A stretch of 64,000 nt of DNA from Kitasatospora fiedleri. Lineage in GTDB: Bacteria; Actinomycetota; Actinomycetes; Streptomycetales; Streptomycetaceae. Of this stretch, positions 28,052 to 37,600 are shown piece by piece (position 1 is the stretch's first letter; the number at the start of each line of letters is the position of its first letter). Where the stretch lies: assembly GCF_948472415.1 (NCBI RefSeq), contig NZ_OX419519.1, positions 1,860,001-1,924,000 on the forward strand. Direction: 5' to 3'. The notes below the pieces were generated by a model. It saw only the letters and a program-made list of their open reading frames with translations. It was not told the origin of the DNA and did not search any database. The translations under genes and the position numbers were made by a program.

Positions 28052-29263
28052 ATGGAGTTTCGCCAGTCCAGCAAGCTGAAGGACGTGTGCTACGAGATCC
28101 GTGGCCCGGTCGTCGACACCGCCAACGCCCTGGAGGAGGCCGGCCACAGCGTGCTGCGGCTGAACACCGGCAACCCGGCCCCGTTCGGCTTCGAGGCGCC
28201 GGAGGAGATCCTCCAGGACATCATCCGCAACCTGCCCAACGCGCACGGCTACTCCGACTCGCGCGGCATCCTCCCCGCCCGCCGCGCCGTCGTGCAGTAC
28301 TACCAGCAGCGCGGCGTCCCGGGCGTCGGCGTGGACGACGTGTACCTGGGCAACGGCGCGTCCGAGCTGATCCAGATGGCCGTGCAGGCGCTGGTGGACG
28401 ACGGCGACGAGGTGCTCGTCCCGGCGCCGGACTTCCCGCTGTGGACGGCGGTGGTGCGGTTCGCCGGCGGCAAGGCGGTGCACTACCTGTGCGACGAGGA
28501 GTCCGACTGGTACCCGGACCTGGACGACATCGCCGCCAAGATCACCCACCGCACCAAGGCGATCGTGGTGATCAACCCGAACAACCCGACCGGCGCGGTC
28601 TACCCGAAGGAGCTGCTGGAGGGCATCCTCGACCTGGCCCGCCGCCACCACCTGCTGGTCTTCGCCGACGAGATCTACGACAAGATCCTCTACGACGGCA
28701 CCGAGCACCACTGCCTGGCCGCCCTCGCCGACGACGTGGTCACCCTCACCTTCAACGGCCTGTCCAAGTCCTACCGGGTGGCCGGCTTCCGCAGCGGCTG
28801 GCTGGTGGTCTCCGGCCCCAAGGAGCACGCCAAGGACTACCTGGAGGGCCTCACCATGCTCGCCGCGATGCGGCTGTGCCCCAACGTGCCCGCCCAGTAC
28901 GCCGTGCAGGCCGCCCTCGGCGGCCGGCAGTCCATCGACGACCTGGTCCTGCCGAACGGCCGGCTCACCGAACAGCGCGACGTCACCTGGCGGGCGCTGA
29001 ACGAGATCCCCGGCGTCTCCTGCGTCAAACCCAAGGGCGCCCTCTACGCCTTCGCCAAGCTCGACCCGGCCGTGCACCGGATCGTCGACGACGAGCGCTT
29101 CGTCCTCGACCTGCTGCTCCGCGAGAAGATCCACATCGTCCAGGGCACCGGCTTCAACTGGCCCCGCCCCGACCACTTCCGCTTCGTCACCCTCCCGCGC
29201 GCCGACGAACTGGAGACCGCGATCAACCGGATCGGCCGCTTCCTGGCCACCTACCGCCAGTAG
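28052..29263 (+). CDS. PLP-dependent aminotransferase, AlaA-like (class I/II)
   Basis: A 403-residue fold-type I aminotransferase. NTGNPAPFGF, GNGASELIQMA, INPNNPTGAVYP and FADEIYDKILYD are class I motifs; NGLSKSYRVAGFRSGW carries the Schiff-base lysine, and RFVTLP the substrate-carboxylate arginine. The sequence resembles the AlaA alanine-synthesising transaminases, which exchange glutamate and pyruvate. The ATG at 28052 has GGGAGG six bases upstream. It ends before a very long perfect hairpin. Confidence 0.9.
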   Translation: MEFRQSSKLKDVCYEIRGPVVDTANALEEAGHSVLRLNTGNPAPFGFEAPEEILQDIIRNLPNAHGYSDSRGILPARRAVVQYYQQRGVPGVGVDDVYLGNGASELIQMAVQALVDDGDEVLVPAPDFPLWTAVVRFAGGKAVHYLCDEESDWYPDLDDIAAKITHRTKAIVVINPNNPTGAVYPKELLEGILDLARRHHLLVFADEIYDKILYDGTEHHCLAALADDVVTLTFNGLSKSYRVAGFRSGWLVVSGPKEHAKDYLEGLTMLAAMRLCPNVPAQYAVQAALGGRQSIDDLVLPNGRLTEQRDVTWRALNEIPGVSCVKPKGALYAFAKLDPAVHRIVDDERFVLDLLLREKIHIVQGTGFNWPRPDHFRFVTLPRADELETAINRIGRFLATYRQ

Positions 29264-29320
29264 CGGGGGCGGTGGCGCGGGTACGGGCGGCGCTTCGCCC
29301 TGCCGGACCGTCGGAGCGAC

Positions 29321-29386
29321 GGTCCACCGAACGACGGTGCCGCCTCGGAGAGGACTCTCCGAGGCGGCACCGTCGTTCGGTGGACC
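29321..29386. terminator. Perfect 32-bp-stem bidirectional hairpin
   Basis: Arms 29321-29352 and 29355-29386 are exact complements, leaving only GA between them. It lies between the convergent aminotransferase (ends 29263) and the giant secreted protein (ends 29395). A stem this long and perfect is unusual for a simple terminator, though that is the obvious role. Confidence 0.85.
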
Positions 29387-29394
29387 GGTTCGGT

Positions 29395-32300
29395 TCAGCT
29401 CAGTTGGACCGGGGCGACGGCCAGGATTCCGCCGGGCAGGAGGGAGATCGCGGTGGGGGACAGGACGGTGTTGTAGGTCTGGACGTCGCTGACGGAGCCG
29501 GCGAGGTACTCGCCGTAGCCGCTCTTGAAGAGGCGGCGGCCGATCTGGAGGGGGCCGGTGGCGTTCCAGGTGCCGCCGCCGTAGGGGGCGGTGGCGGCTT
29601 GGGCACCGTTGATGTAGAGGCTGACCTGGTTGGTGGTGGTGTCGTAGACGCCGGTGAGGTGGTACCAGACCCCGACCGCGGGTGCGGTGGAGCCGGTGGT
29701 GGGTCCGTAGGTGGAGGTGTAGCTGCCGGTGTCGTCGTCGCTGCGGGTCTTGCCGAAGGCGAAGGCGCGGTAGGAGGCGGAGTAGTAGAGGGTGAACCCG
29801 TTGGTGTGGGTGCCGGACTGGGAGACGAAGGTGGAGTTGGCGCCGAGGCTGGTGAGCTTGACCCAGGCGGAGACGGTGAAGCTCTTGCCGGTGTCGAGGC
29901 TGGTGGTGGTGCTGCTGGCGTAGCCGTCGGTGCCGTTGCCGTTCAGGGTGGTGTGCCCGCTGTCGGTGCCGAGGGTGGCGCCGCCGGTGAGGGTCAGGTC
30001 GTTGGCGCGGGCGCTGTCGGTGGTGTCGGCGAGCTTCCAGCGGTCGGTGGGCCGCGGCTGGAAGTAGCCCAGGGTGCCTGACGTGCCGAACTGGGCGACG
30101 TCGGCCATCGCGCCGGTGCGGACCTGGACGTCGCTGATCAGGCCGGGGAAGTAGTCGGTGCGGGTGCCGTGGTAGAGGGCGGAGCCGATGGAGACGTTGC
30201 CGCCGGCGGACCAGTTGACCAGTCCGGTGGTGGAGGCGGAGAGGGTGCCGTTGACGTAGAGCCTGGTGCTCTTGGTGGCGGCGTCGTAGGAGCCGGTCAG
30301 GTGGGTCCAGGTGCCGGCTGCGACGTTCGCGCTGGAGCAGGGGGTGAAGCCGCTGCCGGTGGAGGTCGCGGTGTCGTTGGCCATGATGTTCAGGCACCAC
30401 CCCTTCACCGTGCTGTTGTACTGCAGGTAGAAGCCGGAGTTCTGGGTGCCGTCCTGGGAGACGGCGGTGGCGTTCTGGGTCGGGAGGTCCGGCAGGTTGA
30501 CCCAGGCGGAGACGGTGAAGCTCTTGCTGGTGTCCACGCCGGTGGTGGCGCTGGAGGCGTAGGCCGTGCCGCCCTTGAGCGAGAGGACCTGGCCCAGGAC
30601 GCCGTCGGTGGCGATGGCCGCGCCGCCGTTCAGGGTGAGGTTGTTGGTGCGGACGGTGTCGCTGGCGTCGGTGAGCTTCCACCGGTCGACGAGGGGGCCG
30701 GTGAACGGGCTGGCACCCGAGACGCGCATGATGCGGTTGTCGGGGGCGAGGGCGTACAGCTCGGGGTTGCCGTCGCCGTCCACGTCACCCGGGGTGGACA
30801 GGGCGGGGTACTCCTTGGTGCCGATGCCCAGCGGGAGGACCGGCTGGGCGGCGGGGAGGGCGGAGCCGGTGGTGGTCGCGGCCCAGTTCTGCTCGGCGTG
30901 GCCGGTCAGGCAGTCCCAGAGGACCACCTGGGTGCCGGTGGTGTTCGACGAGGCCGGATCGGCCAGGCAGCGACCGGAGTTGGGGTTGAGCAGGGAGCCG
31001 GCGAACGGGCCGGGGGCCCACTTCTGGGCGGCACTGTTGTTGCAGGTCCAGAGCTGGACGAGGGTGCCGTTGGCGGTGCCGCTCTGGCTGGCGTCGAGGC
31101 ACTTGCCGAGGGCGTGGACGGTGCTGTCGCGGCCCAGCGTGAAGCTCTGGGCGTCGGAGCCGTTGCAGGTCCACATCTGGACCTTGGTGCCGTCCGTGGT
31201 GTTGGCGTTGCTGATGTCGAGGCACATGTTCTTGCCGTCGGTGCCCAGGACGCCGGAGACCAGGGCGGCCCGGGTCGGGGCGGCGATGGTGGCGGTGGGG
31301 ATGCCGTTGGCGTCGAAGGTGAGCCGGAAGCTGCTGATCGCGCCGGTGATGTTGTTGCGGACCCAGAGGGTCGGGGTGCCGCCGGTGGAGGTGGCCCCGG
31401 CGCTGGTGCCGGCGGTGACGGCGCCCACGTTGCCGACGCCGACCACGGTGAGGATGCTCCAGTCGCCGGTGCCGATCTGGTACGCGGTGTCGAAGTAGGT
31501 GCTGGGATCGGCTCCGGAGATGTAGTACCAGAGCTTGCCGTTCTCGACGGTGAGCAGGTCGGCGGCCGGGCCCACCTTCTGGTCGGGGTGCGCGGCGTTG
31601 TAGGCGTTGATGGAGAGCGGGCCGGCCGAGACCAGTTGGCTGACCGAGGACCAGTCCGCGGAGTTGTAGCCGGAGCAGTTGCCCGCCGTCGTGGCCACGC
31701 ACGCCGGGCGGCGCAGCGGGCCCTGCACGCCCTGGGTCAGGGTGAAGTGTCCGGCGGTGCCGGTCGGGGACGTGGTCGCGTCATTGTGGTAGGCGTACAG
31801 GGTGCGGGTCTGCTTCTGGTAGGCGAAGAGGTCGTCCTTGTCCTGCTGGGTGATGCTGCCGCGGTGGGCGATCAGGTAGTTGTCCCAGCCGGTGCGGTCG
31901 GGGCTCTGCGCCGGGGTCGAGGCGGTGTCCGGCGCGGTGCCCGGGGCGGTGTTGCCGCCGATCAGGGTGAGGTTGCCGTCGGTGGTGGTGGCGAGCAGGT
32001 CGGGGACGCCGTCACCGGTGAGGTCGCCGGCGGTGACCTTCGCGGTGGGGTTCCAGGGCGCGTAGAAGCTGTACGTGGTGGCGGTGGGCTGGGTGTTGCC
32101 GGCGTTGTCGACGGCGCGGACGTACAGGGTGTGGGTGCCCCACTGGTTGCTCGGGACGGTGATCGGGATGTCGACGGTGGCCACGCCGTTGGTGACGGTC
32201 GCCGGGAGACTGGTCGCGCCGACGGTGGGGATGTTCGCGTCCAGGGAGTACTGGAACTCCCGGACGCCGGAGTTGATGCAGGCGTTGCGGGTGCAGCCGG

Positions 32301-34386
32301 TCGGCACCGGGTCGGTGGCGGAGACCGCGACGTGGGCGCTGTCACCGGCGTGCTTGGTGGCGGTGGCACCGCCGCCCAGCGGCGGGAAGTCGGCCGACGG
32401 GGTGACGGCGGCCTGAGTGGGGGCGCTGAGGTCGACGTCGAAGTAGCAGTACGCGGAGTCGCCGCTGCCGAGGGTGCCGTCCTGGGCCCAGGCGTTCCAG
32501 CCGTACTGGTGTCCGTCGCTGACCGCGCCGCCGATCGGGGTGTGCACGGTGGTGCCGGAGGCGACCCAGCCCGGGCTGACCGGCCAGGAGGCGTCCGCGG
32601 GGGCGCCGGAGCCGTTGTTCACCATGTTGTCCCAGACGTGGTAGTGCGCCTGGAGGTTGACGCCGGACATCTCCGTGCTGAGGGTGGCGTCCAGGGTGAT
32701 GTTCGAGGCGTTGCCGTTCATCGTGGTCAGCCCGATCCAGCCGGGGCTGCCCGAACCGCAGGCCGCCGAGGCGGGGTTCCGCGAGGCCGGAGTGGTGCCG
32801 AGGTCCTGCGGCGCGTTCGGGGGGACGTCGAACACGGTGGTGAGGTACGGGTTGGTGGCGAAGCGCATGAACCCGTAGTTGGTGGAGGACTTGCTCTCGT
32901 TGCCGTACAGGCCGAACGTCAGGTTCGGGTAGTTCTGGTACTGCTTGATGGTGGAGGTCACGTCGAACTGGGCGCTCTGGTTGCCGCAGCCGACGTTGAC
33001 GTTGGCGCTCTTGACCTGCTGGGTGCCGATCGTGGAGACCACCCCCGGGCCGGGCCAGACCGTGTTCGCGTCGATGCCGCCGGTGAGCTTCAGCGTCGCG
33101 GGCCAGGTGGCGTTGCAGTTGGCGTCCGCGCCGTGGGTCGAGTAGAGCGTCATGGTGGACTTGGAGACCACCATGTTCGGGCTCAGGTTGCCGGTGTTGA
33201 ACTCGTAGAACGAGCGGTACAGGCCGAAGCAGGTCGAGCTGTACTGCTGGTAGCCGGCGCCCTCGCCGTTCTCCTGCGCCTTGTCGTAGGTCTTCTCGGA
33301 GGGGCAGCCCTCCTTGACCTGCACGTAGTGGTTGGTCCCCCCGGTCACCGGGTTCACGTACGGGTCGATGTACACCGGCCAGACCGTGTCCGGGCTGTCC
33401 AACTGCGCGGCGTCCGGGCTCAGGGTGAGGCCGGCGGAGTCCGCGGCCACCTTGATCGCCGACACGTGCGCCTGGTGGCCCGGGCCCTTGGCGCTGGACG
33501 CCTCGGCATCGGCGGCGTCCACCGTCACGCCGGTCGGCGCGGCGGCCGCCTGCGGGGCGCCGGCGGCCCTGGACCGCGACTTCCCGGCCGCGGTGGCGCT
33601 GGTGGTGGAGTCCCACATCACCGGGACGGGCGAGGTGAACACCGGAGTGCCGTCGGCGGCGGCCGCCGTCACGGCGCCGTCCGCGTCCGCACGGGTCGTC
33701 AATCCCTTGGCATTGGTGGCCAGTTTGAGCGTGCGCAGCGCCGGGTTCGCCGCGGCGGCGGCGTCGTGGACGACCAGCACCTCGTGGAAGGCGCCCTCGT
33801 CGGTGACGCTCACCTCGAGGTCGACACCGGGCAGCACGTTGCGGTAGTCGGCGCCCGCGCCCGAGACGACCGGTGCGGGCAGCGCGAACGGCAGGGTCAG
33901 CGACAGGTCGTGGCCCTCGGCGTCGGTGAACGTCGCCAGCGGGCCGGTGCCGCCGCCCGACAGCGCGACGCCCGACGGCACGGCCTTCGGCGACCAGGTG
34001 CCGTCGCCGTTCCTGGCGAGCGAGGCGTCGACCGCCGTCCAGACGCCGTCCTTCCGCACCCGGGCGGGGCGGACGTTGTCGGTGCGGGTCAGCGTCCCGT
34101 CCGGGTTGGCCACCGTCAGGCTGGTCTCGGTGGTCAACTCCTCCACCGTCACCGCCTTCCCGGTCGCCCTGGCCTTCGCCCGGGCCACCTGCACCGGCCC
34201 GTTCGGCGCACTGTCCTGCTGCCCGGCGGCCGGCGGCGTGGTGTTGCCGGGCGCCACGGCGAACGGCCGGTCGTCGGCCACCGCCGGAGCGGCGAAGCCG
34301 ACCAGCACCGCGCAGGCCGCCGCCACCAGTGCCACGGCTCGGCGCCGGGACCGCCTACGGGACGGTCTTCCGTTGACTGCGTGCAC
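29395..34386 (-). CDS. Giant secreted protein with ricin-B lectin and two LamG-like domains
   Basis: A 1663-residue exported protein. Residues 1-37 form a signal peptide (RRSRRRAVALVAAACAVLVG, cleavage near AVADD). A large N-terminal region resembles the wall-protein module of actinomycete RHS/DNRLRE proteins (VMWDS, PVYIDPYVNP). FG-GAP/VCBS-like repeats follow (GDLTGDGVPDLLA about 782; GDVDGDGNPELYA about 1200), with a ricin-type trefoil at about 1044-1170 (QSFTL, QKWAP, QNWAA). Two LamG/concanavalin-like domains end it (about 1232-1427 and 1447-1663), each opening DRWKL. It probably binds glycans at the surface. GTG start with AGGGG. It is divergent from the second RHS gene. Confidence 0.9.
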   Translation of the reverse strand: MHAVNGRPSRRRSRRRAVALVAAACAVLVGFAAPAVADDRPFAVAPGNTTPPAAGQQDSAPNGPVQVARAKARATGKAVTVEELTTETSLTVANPDGTLTRTDNVRPARVRKDGVWTAVDASLARNGDGTWSPKAVPSGVALSGGGTGPLATFTDAEGHDLSLTLPFALPAPVVSGAGADYRNVLPGVDLEVSVTDEGAFHEVLVVHDAAAAANPALRTLKLATNAKGLTTRADADGAVTAAAADGTPVFTSPVPVMWDSTTSATAAGKSRSRAAGAPQAAAAPTGVTVDAADAEASSAKGPGHQAHVSAIKVAADSAGLTLSPDAAQLDSPDTVWPVYIDPYVNPVTGGTNHYVQVKEGCPSEKTYDKAQENGEGAGYQQYSSTCFGLYRSFYEFNTGNLSPNMVVSKSTMTLYSTHGADANCNATWPATLKLTGGIDANTVWPGPGVVSTIGTQQVKSANVNVGCGNQSAQFDVTSTIKQYQNYPNLTFGLYGNESKSSTNYGFMRFATNPYLTTVFDVPPNAPQDLGTTPASRNPASAACGSGSPGWIGLTTMNGNASNITLDATLSTEMSGVNLQAHYHVWDNMVNNGSGAPADASWPVSPGWVASGTTVHTPIGGAVSDGHQYGWNAWAQDGTLGSGDSAYCYFDVDLSAPTQAAVTPSADFPPLGGGATATKHAGDSAHVAVSATDPVPTGCTRNACINSGVREFQYSLDANIPTVGATSLPATVTNGVATVDIPITVPSNQWGTHTLYVRAVDNAGNTQPTATTYSFYAPWNPTAKVTAGDLTGDGVPDLLATTTDGNLTLIGGNTAPGTAPDTASTPAQSPDRTGWDNYLIAHRGSITQQDKDDLFAYQKQTRTLYAYHNDATTSPTGTAGHFTLTQGVQGPLRRPACVATTAGNCSGYNSADWSSVSQLVSAGPLSINAYNAAHPDQKVGPAADLLTVENGKLWYYISGADPSTYFDTAYQIGTGDWSILTVVGVGNVGAVTAGTSAGATSTGGTPTLWVRNNITGAISSFRLTFDANGIPTATIAAPTRAALVSGVLGTDGKNMCLDISNANTTDGTKVQMWTCNGSDAQSFTLGRDSTVHALGKCLDASQSGTANGTLVQLWTCNNSAAQKWAPGPFAGSLLNPNSGRCLADPASSNTTGTQVVLWDCLTGHAEQNWAATTTGSALPAAQPVLPLGIGTKEYPALSTPGDVDGDGNPELYALAPDNRIMRVSGASPFTGPLVDRWKLTDASDTVRTNNLTLNGGAAIATDGVLGQVLSLKGGTAYASSATTGVDTSKSFTVSAWVNLPDLPTQNATAVSQDGTQNSGFYLQYNSTVKGWCLNIMANDTATSTGSGFTPCSSANVAAGTWTHLTGSYDAATKSTRLYVNGTLSASTTGLVNWSAGGNVSIGSALYHGTRTDYFPGLISDVQVRTGAMADVAQFGTSGTLGYFQPRPTDRWKLADTTDSARANDLTLTGGATLGTDSGHTTLNGNGTDGYASSTTTSLDTGKSFTVSAWVKLTSLGANSTFVSQSGTHTNGFTLYYSASYRAFAFGKTRSDDDTGSYTSTYGPTTGSTAPAVGVWYHLTGVYDTTTNQVSLYINGAQAATAPYGGGTWNATGPLQIGRRLFKSGYGEYLAGSVSDVQTYNTVLSPTAISLLPGGILAVAPVQLS

Positions 34387-34697
34387 TACTACCCCTAGAC
34401 AATTGCAAAATTTTAGTTAAATGGGGAATCAAATCGAAAGTCCTACGTCACCAAGAGGCGTCCCGAAGCTTCCGATCATGTCCGATTCGCCCACCGGATT
34501 CCGATATGGAATAGAGGGACATGACGATCCGTTACGCCGACCAGAACCCTTCTCCACATCGCTCGGCACGGCAGGGTATTGCGATTGGATCGGCATGGCA
34601 ATAGCGTTCCGCAGCCGCCAGTCATGCGCTTCCAGCTGCCTAAATCTGGCGCATCGTCATGTGATAAACCGTCAGAAAAATGGGAGCATCCCCCCCT
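34387..34697. other. AT-richer divergent regulatory region
   Basis: About 310 bases between the giant secreted protein (minus) and the second RHS gene (plus). Base composition is visibly poorer in G+C than anything around it, with AT-rich runs near 34400-34430 and 34645-34680. No gene is credible here. It should hold both promoters and perhaps sites for a nucleoid protein that recognises AT-rich DNA. Confidence 0.6.
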
Positions 34698-37600
34698 ATG
34701 TTGGCTCGGAGAGGGCGTCCCGCGCGGGCGCGCAACCGACTGAGATTTCGTGGACTGACCGTCGCCGCGACGGTCGCCGCCGCGATGTCATTGATAATTC
34801 CGATGGCCGGTGCGACGACCGTCGGCCCCTACCACTACGATGGAAAGCTGTGGGCGGCCGACCCGCTGCCCGCCGTGCCGAAGGTCGTCGGGCACAACGC
34901 CACCGCCCCCGCGGACAAGGCGGACCACGGCGTGGCCGCCGGTTCGCGCGAGCTGCGCACCCACAAGGCGGCGGTCGTCAACTGGCCCAAGGCGTCCACC
35001 TCCACGGTGCCGGTCGGCTCCGCCGACCCGTCCGGCACGGTGGCGCTCACCGCCCCGACCGGACCGGCGAAGTCGAAGGCTCCGGCTGCGACCTCCCTGA
35101 AGGTCGAGACCGCGGACCGTGCCAAGGCCCAGGCCGCGAACGTGGACGGCCTGCTGGTCGGTCTCCAGCCGGTCGAGGGCTCCGGCGGCAGCGTCTCGGT
35201 CGCCGTCGACTACGGCTCCATCGCCCAGGCGTACGGCGGCGGCTGGGCTTCCCGGCTGAGCCTGGTGCAGATGCCGGCCTGTGCGCTGACCACTCCGCAG
35301 TACGACTCGTGCCGCACCCGCACGCCGCTGGAGACGGTCAACGACCCGGTCACCCACAAGCTGACCGCGAACGTCCAGCTCCCCGCGCAGGAGAGCGCGC
35401 CGGCCGGCGGCGCGACCGGGATGCGACTCGACGCCGTGGCCGGCTCCGGCACGGCCGTCGCCGCGGTCTCCGACACCGGCGGCTCGCAGGGCAGCTACAC
35501 CGCGACCTCGCTCTCGGCTTCCGGGAACTGGGGATCGTCCCAGGGCGCGTTCACCTACACCTACTCGATCGGCGTGCCGCCCTCCCTCGGCGGCACCCCG
35601 CCCGCCGTGGCCCTGTCGTACAACTCGCAGTCGGTGGACGGCAAGACCTCTGCCCGCAACTCCCAGGCCTCCTGGGTCGGCGACGGCTGGGACTTCACCC
35701 CGGGCTACATCGAGCGCTCCTACCGGCCCTGCTCGTCCGACGGCATCACCGACTCCGGCGACGAGTGCTGGGCGGGCTGGAACGCCACCCTCTCGCTGGG
35801 CTCGCACTCCGGTGAACTGGTCCGTGACAGCTCGGGCGCCTACCACCTGCCGAACGACGACGGCACCAAGATCGAGGACCTGACCGGCGCTTCCAACGGC
35901 GTCTGGAACGGCGAGTACTTCAAGGTCACCACGCCCGACGGCACCCAGTACTACCTGGGCCTCAACCACGCGCCGGGCACCACCTCGGACACCGCGACCA
36001 ACAGCGCCTGGGGCGTGCCGGTCTACCACCCGAACTCCGGCGACCCCTGCTACAGCGCGGGCTCCGGCAAGAACTCGCTCTGCCCGGCCAACCCGGCTAC
36101 CGGTTCAACCTCGACTTCGTGGTGGACGCCAACGGCAACGTCCAGCGCTACGACTGGGCAACCGAGACCAACTCCTACAACCGCGGCTACGGGCAGGTCG
36201 CCAACTCCGGCGGCGGCGGCACGATGAGCGCGTACGTGCGCGGCGGCTACCCCACCCAGATCTCCTACGGCTACCAGCTCGCGGACGCCCGGGCCGGTCG
36301 CGAGCCCGCGGCCAAGGTGGTCTTCACCCCCGCCCAGCGCTGCGTCACCTCCGACACCGTCTGCCAGTACTCCAACCTGTCCGCGACCACGGCCACCAAC
36401 TGGCCCGACGTCCCGTACAACCTCAACTGCACGGCTGGAATGGCGACTTCCGGCAACGGTTCCAACGTCTGCCAGGTCGCCGCACCGACCTTCTGGTCCA
36501 CCGTCCGGCTGAAGACCATCACCACCAGGGTCAGGAACGGCAGCACCTGGTCCGACATCGACTCCTACGCGCTGACGCACCTGTTCTCCGACGCGGGCGG
36601 CGCGATGGACCCGGTCACCGGCAAGACCGTCGACCCGGCGGACACCGGCCAGCTGCAGTCCGTCATGTGGCTGTCCCAGATCCAGCGCACCGGCCTCGAC
36701 ACCTCGGCCGGCGGCAGCGGCAGCGGCAGCGCCCCGCTCGACCCGGTCGTCTTCAGCGGCGTCGAGATGAACAACCGCGTCGACGGCGGCCCGGCCGCGC
36801 CCCCGCTGTGGCGGCCCAGGATCTCCGCGATCCGGACCGAGACCGGCGAGTCCCTCACGGTCAAGTACCGCGATCCCGAGTGCTCCCGGACCACCGGCGC
36901 GATGCCGGCCTCGCCGGACGGCAACACCATGGCCTGCTTCCCGGTGTACTGGAACCCGCCGGGGGTGAAGGACCCGGTGCCCGACTGGTTCCACAAGACA
37001 CTGGTCGCCGAGGTCGGCGACAACGACCTGACCACGGCCGGGTCCCCGTCCCGGGTGACCAAGTACACCTACGGCGGCGGCGCGGCCTGGCACCGCGACG
37101 ACTCCGACCTGACGGACGACCAGTACCGCACCTGGAACGACTTCCGCGGCTACCGCACCGTCACCACCACCACCGGCACGGCCCCCGACCCGGTCAGCCA
37201 GAGCAGCGTGTCCTACTTCCAGGGCATGGACGGCGACTACAAGGCCGACGGCAGCAAGCGGAGCGTCAGCCTCGCCAACTCCCTGGGCGAAGCGACCACC
37301 GACAGCAACTGGCTGGCCGGCAGCAGCCAGGAGAGCACCACTTACACCCAGGCCGGCGGCACGCCCGTCACCCGGACGCTGACGGCGGCACCCGCGGTGA
37401 CCACCACCGCCACCCGCACGCGCGCCGCGTGGACGTCCAAGACCCCGCCGCCCACCCTCTCCACCCTGCCCGCCCTGGTGGCCCTGCGGCCGCAGAACGC
37501 CAGCAGCCGGACCCTGGAGCTGAAGGCCGACGGCAGTTGGCGCACCACCCGGGCCGACATGACCTTCGACAGCCTGGGCCGACCGAGCCAGGCCGATGAC

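Noticed and set aside
30169..34398. 1409-codon plus-strand open frame opposite the giant secreted protein
   Set aside because: Product is a Val/Gly/Arg repeat without domains; the minus strand has a signal peptide, lectin and LamG domains.
34421..34697. Coding start of the second RHS gene in the AT-rich spacer
   Set aside because: That frame does not continue into the RHS frame and lacks codon bias; the signal peptide begins at 34698.
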